From Brasilonema sennae CENA114 (GTDB lineage Bacteria > Cyanobacteriota > Cyanobacteriia > Cyanobacteriales > Nostocaceae), in the NCBI RefSeq assembly GCF_006968745.1, contig NZ_CP030118.1, positions 2,926,654 through 2,990,653 on the forward strand: 64,000 nt of DNA, written 5' to 3'. The notes below the pieces were generated by a model. That model was not told where the DNA came from and ran no database searches. It saw only the letters and a program-made list of their open reading frames with translations. Both the position numbers and the translations under genes were made by a program. Of this stretch, positions 19,061-25,741 are shown piece by piece (positions within the stretch are counted from its first letter, which is position 1; each line of letters starts with the position of its first letter).

Positions 19061-19259
19061 TCAACAGGGCAGAGCGGTTTCATTCACTAAAAGACGCTGA
19101 CTTATGGCCGTGTAGGGTAAGAGACGGAAATAAATTAGAATCTGATTAGACAATTATCATGGCGATGCACTTAAATTTCTGGTTAGTTTAAGTAGCAATT
19201 ATTCTATTTCCAACATCTCAAATTTCTCGCTCATGATATCGAATGAAACAACCTGTTGA
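19061..19259. mobile_element. MITE-like element, diverged terminal inverted repeats
   Basis: Left end TCAACAGG...GGTTTCATTC (19061-19085) and right end GAATGAAACAACCTGTTGA (19241-19259) are inverted copies, with about 6 extra bases in the left arm. The TTTCATTC inner ends match those of the element at 9092-9278. The interior is non-coding. Confidence 0.45.
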
Positions 19260-19348
19260 ATTATGCATTTGATACCTGGCAAGTATCAATTGACCAAGTG
19301 AGCATTTGTGCTTTACTTGAGTCCAGCTAATTTTATAATAATTTTCTG

Positions 19349-19398
19349 ACCAGCTAGCAGCTTACTTACCCAGTAAGACTTGCTAGCTGGTTTTGGTT
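19349..19398 (+). terminator. Probable rho-independent terminator
   Basis: ACCAGCTAGCA (19349-19359) pairs with TGCTAGCTGGT (19381-19391), extended inside by CTTAC/GTAAG, and is followed by TTTGGTTT. It could end plus-strand transcripts from the precursor gene 390 bp upstream; orientation is inferred from the T-rich tail. Confidence 0.45.
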
Positions 19399-19492
19399 TG
19401 GGTTTATACTGTTGGCAAAAGCCTCGGTACTTTTTGGCATATTCATCTAATAGACATCTCCAGAAATTAATTGTGCGTTGTCTGCAACCCTT

Positions 19493-19520
19493 GTAGAGAC
19501 GTTTCATGAAACGTCTCTAC
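19493..19520. repeat. Perfect 28-bp palindrome
   Basis: GTAGAGACGTTTCA followed by its exact reverse complement. This is a dispersed hairpin repeat of a kind frequent in filamentous cyanobacteria. A single copy is seen here, so it is not part of a CRISPR array. Confidence 0.6.
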
Positions 19521-19629
19521 ATTGTTTTTCACGCCTATGTCTAATGTTTTGCCTAATTGTAATATTAGAAATTGTCAGCAAGATGATTGACAATTTAGAA
19601 TATATGTACAGAAGTTTGTACATAAACGG

Positions 19630-20082
19630 ATGCTATCCTACAAAATCACATCCCCAACCGATGCCAGAAATGACTTTTTTAAGTTGTTAGACTTGGTAGT
19701 AGAAAATCATCAAGTGTATATCATCAATCGTCGTGATAGCGAAAATGTAGCCTTGATTGCTGAGTCAGATTTAGTGAGTTTGGTTGAAACGGTTTATCTT
19801 TTGCGTAGACGCGCAGCGGTGAGACAGCGCTGCGGGAGGGTTTCCAACGCCAGATACCTACGGAGGGAGACCCTCCTGCAGTACTGGCTCCTCCGCAGGC
19901 GACTGCGAACCCGATAGGCGCAGCCGTGCCGCAGGCATAGGGCTTGTCGTTAGACATCGCCTTCAAATGCACGTCGCCTACTAGATGCAATAGAAGAATC
20001 AAAAACAGGAAAGATTCAACCTCAAACTATAGCAGAACTTCAGCAGGAGTTGGGGATTGAACAAGAAGAAGAAGAAAAATAA
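19630..20082 (+). pseudogene. Phd/YefM-family antitoxin interrupted by a 150-bp repeat
   Basis: The first 59 codons read as a Phd/YefM antitoxin (MLSYKITSPTDARNDFFKLL, NRRDSENVALIAESDL, LVETVYLLR). At 19807 the sequence changes abruptly to GC-rich repeat DNA with a TAG at 19915-19917. From 19957 the expected C-terminus resumes in the same frame (SPSNARRLLDAIEESK, AELQQELGIEQEEEEK) to TAA at 20080. Removing 19807-19956, exactly 150 bp, restores a continuous antitoxin of about 100 residues ending LLR-SPSNARRLL. The DNA-binding N-terminus could still be made (95 residues with a repeat-encoded tail) but would lack the toxin-binding tail. Confidence 0.85.
19807..19956. repeat. 150-bp interspersed repeat inserted in antitoxin gene
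   Basis: GC-rich segment with palindromic words (GGAGGGAGACCCTCC, CCCGATAGGCGCAGCCGTGCC, GCAGGCATAGGGC). A closely related block, CCGATAGGCGTAGCCGTGCCGTTAGGCATAGG, cut here at about 33804-33835, recurs in intergenic DNA. Insert boundaries are inferred from the interrupted reading frame. Confidence 0.7.
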
Positions 20083-20302
20083 AGCTGAAGCTGAGGAAAT
20101 TAAGCCAGTTGTAGTGACTCGCATTCCTGGTTTTAGTTCTAAATTCAAAGAAGATTTGGCTTGGTGGTTTAAGCAAGATTTTGATAAAGCGTCGAAAATC
20201 TTGGATTTGGTGACGGGTGTGATGCAAAATCCCTTTGAGGGTATCGGTAAACCAGAACCACTAAAGTATATTTCATATATAGCAGTCCGTGCAGGATTGT
20301 AA
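20057..20302 (+). pseudogene. YoeB-family toxin, C-terminally truncated
   Basis: Overlaps the end of the antitoxin frame by 26 bp, as expected for a TA operon. Start could be TTG 20057 or GTG 20114. The N-terminal YoeB half is recognisable (FSSKFKEDLAWWFKQDFDKA, NPFEGIGKPEPLKY). It then runs into unrelated codons (ISYIAVRAGL) and a stop. The part that carries the catalytic Arg, His and Tyr of YoeB ribosome-dependent mRNA interferases (the SRR...EHRLVY...H-Y region) is missing, so the protein should be inactive. The exporter gene ends 29 bp downstream, marking a rearrangement junction. Confidence 0.75.
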
Positions 20303-20330
20303 CCATCCTCTCTTCAACGCAGCAATTTAA

Positions 20331-22550
20331 TCATTCTTCAGTACGCAGCAAGCTAGCATATTTCCCCCCTGAGTCCCATAACTCTTCATGAGTACCCCGC
20401 TGCACAACTTTACCTTGCTCCAATACAATGATTTCATCACAATCGCGAATCGTGCTGAGTCTGTGCGCGATGACAATACAAGAACAACCACGTCGCCGCA
20501 AATTCCTATCAATAATGAGTTCTGTTTGAGCATCCAGCGCCGAAGTCGCTTCATCCATGACCAATACTGAAGGATTCCTAACTAAAGCACGGGCAATTTC
20601 TAAACGTTGGCGCTGTCCGCCACTGATGTTCATTCCTCCTTCAATCAGCTTTGCATCATATCCCCCAGGCATAGATTCAATCAAATCGTGAATGACTGCA
20701 TCAGAGCAAGCCCGCACCAAATCAGTTTGTGAGACTGTTGAATCCCATAAGGTAAGATTTTCCCGAACCGTCCCACCAAACAGAAAAATATCTTGTTCTA
20801 CCATCGCCAAAGAATTCGCCAAAACAGAGCGAGGAATCTGAGTTCTCGGTACGCCATCAAAGCAAATTCCCCCGGACCAAGGTTCGTATAAACCGCAAAC
20901 TAGCTTAGCAATTGTAGACTTACCAGAACCACTCCCTCCCACGATCGCCACTCGTTGTCCCGGCTTCAGAGTTAGGCTAAAGTTCTCAATCAAAGGGTTG
21001 TCTACACGGCTATAGCCAAAGGTAATATCTTGTAACTCAACATAACCCTGCAACCGAAAGGATATTGGTAATTGGTAATTCTCCCCTGCTTCCCCTGCTT
21101 CCTGCTGGGGTGCTCCCCGTAAGGCTTCTGCATCGACCGAATTTTGCAGTACATCATCAAGGCGGTTTAAGTCAGCCTCTAAATCTTGCAACATACTGCC
21201 AAAATTAATCAAACTGTTAATTGGCCCTAGAAAGCTGGCTGTTAAACTTTGGTAAGCAACTAACATCCCAATACTCAGGTTACCGTTCATCACTCGATAA
21301 CCGCCGAGAAATAATATAGAAGTGGTTGTCAGCGCCGTCAAAAGTGTTGGTAATACTGTCAGAATTTGAGTTTGTAAAGCTAATTGCTGCTGAGCGTTGA
21401 GGGCTTTGGCATAGTTCCCCGCGAATTTAGCAAACGAGTCAGACTCAAGCCCGGAAGCTTTGATTGTTTCTATGGTTTGAATACCGGCGATCGCCACCCC
21501 GTTGACCTTACCATATTCCTGTGCCAGCTTCATATTGGCATCTACTCTTGTTCGCGATAAAAACTGTAGAGCAAAAAAGTTTATCGCGGCAAAACCAAGA
21601 GCAACACTCGTCAGTACCCAATCGTACTGGAGCATAATCAGAAAGTAAAACACCATCATCACCGTGTCAATGATTGTGGTGGCAAGGGTTCCTGAAAGGA
21701 GATTAGCAACTTTGTCATTCAGTTGCACACGAGAGCTAATTTCACCTGCAAAGCGTTGAGCATAAAACCCAACTGGTAAGCGTAGAATATGCCAGAGAAA
21801 CTGCCCCGACGTTGTCACCGACAACTTAAGCATCAACCGCCGCAAAGAAGTCAGCCGCAGCCAAGCAAGAAACCCCTGGAGTACAGCGGTGAGAACCATT
21901 CCTAACATCAGCGGTCGTATCCAGTCAGAGCGCTCAGTGACGAGAATTTCATCAACAAACACCTGAGTAAAAGCTGGCACAGCTAATCTGGGAAAAGTCA
22001 GTAATAGTCCTGCCAATAGGCAAAATATAATGGTGTTCTGCGAATTTTGCAAGCGTGAGGCTAAAGCAGAAACAACGTTATTTTTTTTACCTCCTCTTTG
22101 AAAGTCTGATCCTGGTTGCATAGCCAGGACAATTCCAGTGTAGGCGCGGCTAAACTCTTCTAGGGAAGCTGTTCGGCGTCCTGCGGCGGGATCGTTGAGG
22201 TAAACGCGGTTTTTCGCGAACCCTTCCACCACAAGAAAATGGTTGAAATTCCAAAAGACTATGTAGGGGGGAGGAAGGGTTTTGAGGTTTTCTAAAGACG
22301 GTTTGAAACCTTTGGCATTTAAGCCATAGTTCCTCGCTGCTTTGATGACATTAAAGGCGTTGCTACCATCTCGCGAGACGCCACACTCACGCCGTAATTC
22401 TGCCAAAGGGACAATGCGCGAGTAATAACCTAGAATAATTCCCAAAGCAGCAGCACCGCATTCCGTTGCTTCGATTTGCAGTAGCGTGGGGGTACGGACG
22501 CGATTCGTTTGAGGTCGAGGTAGGAGACTTTTAATGAAGGCAAAGGACAT
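20331..22550 (-). CDS. NHLP-type bacteriocin exporter with C39 peptidase domain
   Basis: 739 residues: C39 peptidase, six TM helices, ABC ATPase. The peptidase triad is visible: C31 (ATECGAAAL), H104 (NFNHFLVVEG) and D120 (YLNDPAAG). It should cut double-glycine leaders such as that of the 18694 precursor and export the core. The ATPase has GGSGSGKST, ISGGQRQRL, VLVMDEATSALD and IVIAHRLST. It follows the MauE-thioredoxin gene by 56 bp in the same orientation, consistent with one transcript. Length and order are typical of the family. Confidence 0.94.
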   Translation of the reverse strand: MSFAFIKSLLPRPQTNRVRTPTLLQIEATECGAAALGIILGYYSRIVPLAELRRECGVSRDGSNAFNVIKAARNYGLNAKGFKPSLENLKTLPPPYIVFWNFNHFLVVEGFAKNRVYLNDPAAGRRTASLEEFSRAYTGIVLAMQPGSDFQRGGKKNNVVSALASRLQNSQNTIIFCLLAGLLLTFPRLAVPAFTQVFVDEILVTERSDWIRPLMLGMVLTAVLQGFLAWLRLTSLRRLMLKLSVTTSGQFLWHILRLPVGFYAQRFAGEISSRVQLNDKVANLLSGTLATTIIDTVMMVFYFLIMLQYDWVLTSVALGFAAINFFALQFLSRTRVDANMKLAQEYGKVNGVAIAGIQTIETIKASGLESDSFAKFAGNYAKALNAQQQLALQTQILTVLPTLLTALTTTSILFLGGYRVMNGNLSIGMLVAYQSLTASFLGPINSLINFGSMLQDLEADLNRLDDVLQNSVDAEALRGAPQQEAGEAGENYQLPISFRLQGYVELQDITFGYSRVDNPLIENFSLTLKPGQRVAIVGGSGSGKSTIAKLVCGLYEPWSGGICFDGVPRTQIPRSVLANSLAMVEQDIFLFGGTVRENLTLWDSTVSQTDLVRACSDAVIHDLIESMPGGYDAKLIEGGMNISGGQRQRLEIARALVRNPSVLVMDEATSALDAQTELIIDRNLRRRGCSCIVIAHRLSTIRDCDEIIVLEQGKVVQRGTHEELWDSGGKYASLLRTEE

Positions 22551-22606
22551 AAGATAATTTTGCCCTAGTTAGCCAGTTAGCTGCAAGTTCATCAAAATTA
22601 GCTTTC

Positions 22607-23533
22607 TCACGACTTGGCAACTTCAGCAACAGATAAATTTGGTTTGATGCGTTGAACAAAGGCTAGTGGCATCACCCCCAACCATTTTTCCCGAATTATG
22701 CCGTTCTCCAGCAATACACCAGTTGGAAAGGCTTCAGCGAAGCGACTCATGACGAACGGGTTCATCGCCACTACCGGAAAGTTGATATTATAAAGTTGAA
22801 CAAATTCTTGAACTTCTTCGGGCGTTCGGGCAACTCCTGCCACTACATCTGGTAGATCAGGTCTTTTGTGAACTATTTTTAGCACTTTGATCCAGCTTTT
22901 GCACATTTGACAACCCGGCATTAAAAACACAACTAGTTTGTCACCTGTTGTTAAGCTATCGGCGTATTCTTCTATCCATTTGGGTTGCCAAAGGCGATCA
23001 ACCTTAAGCAGAGATAAGTCTAATAAAGGTTTTTCTTTCTTCCACAAATACAAATACGAAACACCAGTCCCGAGACAACTGATTGCTAAAGAAATGAGTA
23101 ATGCGCTCACTTGCTGGGAAACTGTTAAAATATCGACGACGGGATAAAACCAAGCCAACCCAATCAAAGCAGTGTAGATGATGTTGAGGAGTAAACTTTG
23201 GTTGGGACTAATATTAATTAGACCGTTATAGCAACCACAATTATTTGTGCGTTTAGTCGAGGTACTCCAGTAAGTTAAACACGATAACACCAATAACAGA
23301 ACAATCGTACCGGGAAAAAGCCACTGTGGAAACAGCTGTAAAATTAAGGCTATCCCAAGGACACACTCTAGAATTGTGAAGGCGATCGCAACAGCTAGAT
23401 TCACCTTTTGGGAAAACAACTGTAATTTAGTGATGTGGATAATAAACGTCTGAGGTGCGAGTGCTTTGACAATACCTGTCACCAGAAATACACTACCAAC
23501 CACTAAAGTACTGATGAGAGAAATTGAATACAT
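22607..23533 (-). CDS. MauE/DoxX-type membrane protein fused to thioredoxin-like domain
   Basis: 308 residues. The N-terminal half has four to five TM helices of the MauE/DoxX redox-associated family (GSVFLVTGIVKALAP, CVLGIALILQLFPQW, SCLTYWSTSTKR). The C-terminal half is thioredoxin-like with a CxxC (FLMPGCQMCKSW) and a cis-Pro-like segment (FPVVAMNP). Such proteins are expected to move electrons across the membrane for disulfide chemistry. It lies between the HlyD adaptor and the peptidase exporter, in the same direction, so it is probably part of the export operon. Its target is unclear, because the adjacent precursor has no cysteine. Confidence 0.82.
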   Translation of the reverse strand: MYSISLISTLVVGSVFLVTGIVKALAPQTFIIHITKLQLFSQKVNLAVAIAFTILECVLGIALILQLFPQWLFPGTIVLLLVLSCLTYWSTSTKRTNNCGCYNGLINISPNQSLLLNIIYTALIGLAWFYPVVDILTVSQQVSALLISLAISCLGTGVSYLYLWKKEKPLLDLSLLKVDRLWQPKWIEEYADSLTTGDKLVVFLMPGCQMCKSWIKVLKIVHKRPDLPDVVAGVARTPEEVQEFVQLYNINFPVVAMNPFVMSRFAEAFPTGVLLENGIIREKWLGVMPLAFVQRIKPNLSVAEVAKS

Positions 23534-23631
23534 ACTGAAGAGCGATCGCCACTTAATTGTAATAGATAATTAAAGCACAAAAGGCTACTACAGTGAACAG
23601 TAAACAGTGAGTCCAGTGCTGCAGAGAGAAG

Positions 23632-23770
23632 TGCCTTGCGCGGGTTCCCCGCGTTGTGGCAACTTCGGAGAGGGTTTCCCGACAGAGGCATCTGGCGTAA
23701 GCGCAAAGCGCACGCTGCGCGAACGCCGTAAGGCGTGCGCTCTGCGCACACCCGAAGGGTAAACAAGGGG
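23632..23770. repeat. GC-rich interspersed repeat between adaptor and MauE genes
   Basis: Nested short palindromes (GCGCAAAGCGCACGCTGCGCG, cut as two words GCGCAAAGCGC and GCACGCTGCGCG; CGCCGTAAGGCG) in the 286-bp gap within the export operon. Related sequence occurs at 15285-15368. Frames on either strand here are repeat-derived. Confidence 0.5.
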
Positions 23771-23819
23771 TGGACGAGTCCGTTTCCTGCCTGATAACTG
23801 ATCACTGATAACTGTTAAT

Positions 23820-25427
23820 TTAATACACACCAGTCCAAGAGCGAAAAAGAGGAATAATGTAAGAAATAGGTGCCACTTCTCCAACTTTGACGCGGACTTG
23901 CGTAGTCGTACCTGACGAGATTTGTAGTGCTGGTCCATTAGAAGAAGACCATTTGTAACCGCTGACAGTGTTTGGGTCTTTTTGTAGTTCGACGAAAACT
24001 TGCACACGAGCCGCGTTACTATTAGCAAGGCTTTTAGCTATGTCTTCATTGCCAACTTGCGCCACAATATCGCCAGTTGTCACAGGGAAGGGAGAAACTC
24101 TTGTTACCGTTCCAACAATTCCACCAAAGCGATCGCGCTTAACAACGCTAGGTGTAACCTGTACTGTCATACCTGGTTTTATTTGTTTGCCATCCTTATC
24201 AGCAAAGTAAACAAGACTTGTTAGTTTGGCTTTGGAGTCAAGAGCTTCGATTGTCCCAATACGAGTGCCAGAATTGACAATTTGACCAGCCAGAACCCCT
24301 ACTTCTAAAACGCGACCATCGTATTTACTAATAACTTGGCTTGATTGAGCTAATTGCAATTTTAACTGAGCAATCTTGCGTTTAACATCCTGAATATGAT
24401 TTAATTGATTGATTGACTTTTCTAAATCTTGTTGAACTAATTTAGTTTTTTGGGTTTCGATATCTTGAATTTTGGTTTTGATTTCATCAAGCTTATTCAT
24501 ATTTTGTAGATAATCGCGCTCTGCATTTGTTCTTTGAACTTCAAGCTCTTGAATATTATTTTTGATCTCGTCAGTTTTACTCAAATTTTGTAGATATTCA
24601 CGTTCACTAGTTGTTTTTTGAACATCAAGGTCTTTGAGTTGTGTTGAAATCTCTGATATTTCCTTCTGAGCGCTTAATAATTCCTGCTGAGATTGCAGTA
24701 GTGTATCTTGGCTAATAATCTTCTGTTCAAAAAGACTACGACGAGTTTCAACTCGTTGTTGCAAGGTTTGTAGCAATGCAGTGATTTGTTGCTTTTGCTG
24801 TTCAAGGCTTTTGCTTTTTTGTGCTAGTGCAGTGAGAGTTTGTTTGTACAGCACTGGTGCGACTTTTTCTCTGGACACACTTTGCTCAAGGCTTTCTCGT
24901 TTTTGCTTTAACGCTTCAAGGGTTTGTGAATGTAGCACTGGTGCGACTGATTCTCGACGCAAGGTTTGTTCAAAGTCTTTTTGCTGCTGTTGAAGCGTTC
25001 TTAGCGCCAGCACTGTTTGCTGCTTTTGCAGTCTATCGGTGTTTAGATTCTGCTCTAGAAGTTGGTTTAACTTTCCTTGTTCTTGTTGTAGTTGTTGCCT
25101 AATATTGGATTGGTCGATGATGGCGAGTACTTGACCTTGTCTAACCACATCTCCTGGCTTGATATTTAAAGCTAATAATTGACCAGCACTGAGTGTTTGA
25201 AATGGCACCACATGACGAGGTCGGCTCAACACGCCGGAACCTGTGACAGTGAGTGGAATTCGCCCGACTACACTCCAAATACCAGCTATAACGACCAAAA
25301 AGCCCATAGAAATCAAAGGTAACCAAACTTGCTGGCTTGTGACCTGCATCATCTGGTCAAGTTGTTCTGGTGATGACAGCTGTTCTAGCGCTTCTTCTCG
25401 GAAGAGTTTGCTTGTTTTATCTTGCAT
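23820..25427 (-). CDS. HlyD-type membrane fusion protein of the NHLP bacteriocin export system
   Basis: 535 residues. An N-terminal TM helix (about 35-55, WLPLISMGFLVVIAGIW) is followed by a biotinyl-lipoyl-like segment (FQTLSAGQLLALNIKPGDVV). A very long coiled coil rich in Gln and Leu (about 105-360) contains internal near-repeats (ESLEQSVSREKVAPVLYKQT; DEIKNNIQELEVQRTNAERD). A second lipoyl half and beta-barrel (GRVLEVGVLAGQIVNSGTRIG) come next. It should bridge the ABC exporters to the outer membrane. It is the first gene of the minus-strand export operon. Confidence 0.9.
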   Translation of the reverse strand: MQDKTSKLFREEALEQLSSPEQLDQMMQVTSQQVWLPLISMGFLVVIAGIWSVVGRIPLTVTGSGVLSRPRHVVPFQTLSAGQLLALNIKPGDVVRQGQVLAIIDQSNIRQQLQQEQGKLNQLLEQNLNTDRLQKQQTVLALRTLQQQQKDFEQTLRRESVAPVLHSQTLEALKQKRESLEQSVSREKVAPVLYKQTLTALAQKSKSLEQQKQQITALLQTLQQRVETRRSLFEQKIISQDTLLQSQQELLSAQKEISEISTQLKDLDVQKTTSEREYLQNLSKTDEIKNNIQELEVQRTNAERDYLQNMNKLDEIKTKIQDIETQKTKLVQQDLEKSINQLNHIQDVKRKIAQLKLQLAQSSQVISKYDGRVLEVGVLAGQIVNSGTRIGTIEALDSKAKLTSLVYFADKDGKQIKPGMTVQVTPSVVKRDRFGGIVGTVTRVSPFPVTTGDIVAQVGNEDIAKSLANSNAARVQVFVELQKDPNTVSGYKWSSSNGPALQISSGTTTQVRVKVGEVAPISYIIPLFRSWTGVY

Positions 25428-25741
25428 CTTAATCTATTCTTATCAGGACTTACGCTACTGTCAGGTAATATACATAGTTTTCACGCATTGCACGAGTGTA
25501 GTCGTCAGCGCCCACATTCTTCACATACAGCTATTTTGGGACTTACGCACTCGCTACGAAAAAAAGCAGGATGGGAATTGCTTCCCTATGCTTAACGGCA
25601 CGCTGCGCTAATAGTCGCTGTGGACAATAGTTACGTTGTTTGTGCGTAAGTCCTGTATATGTTTCCATTTTAACTCTACAACGAGTCGCACTTCTGGCAA
25701 AACTCAACTCCTTTGTAAGATAAGAAGCTGGCAACTAATTT
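25428..25741. other. Intergenic region with GGACTTACGC repeats
   Basis: 314 bp between the signalling kinase and the export operon. It holds one solitary GGACTTACGC (25446-25455) and a pair in inverted orientation (25538-25653). The export operon promoter should be here. No gene recognised. Confidence 0.5.
25538..25653. repeat. MITE-like inverted repeat, second copy of GGACTTACGCA type
   Basis: GGGACTTACGCAC (25538-25550) and GTGCGTAAGTCC (25642-25653) are exact inverted copies over 12 bp, bounding about 91 bp of non-coding sequence. They match the termini of the element at 2368-2458, while the interiors differ. Confidence 0.6.

Larger units (their letters stand above)
18964..19629. other. 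Intergenic region with repeat elements and a hairpin
   Basis: About 665 bp holding a MITE-like element (19061-19259), a strong hairpin followed by T-rich sequence (19349-19398) and a perfect palindrome (19493-19520). A minus-strand 64-codon frame (19313-19507) starts inside the palindrome and runs back through the hairpin, so it is not accepted as a gene. Confidence 0.5.

Noticed and set aside
19313..19507. 64-codon minus-strand ORF
   Set aside because: It starts inside a perfect dispersed palindrome and runs through a terminator-like hairpin; composition (KPKPKPASKS) gives no family signal.
19493..19520. 28-bp palindrome considered as CRISPR repeat
   Set aside because: Only one copy; no array.
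23503..24028. Minus-strand ORFs of 100 and 146 codons between the adaptor and MauE genes
   Set aside because: They are built from GC-rich interspersed repeat and shifted frames of the flanking genes.
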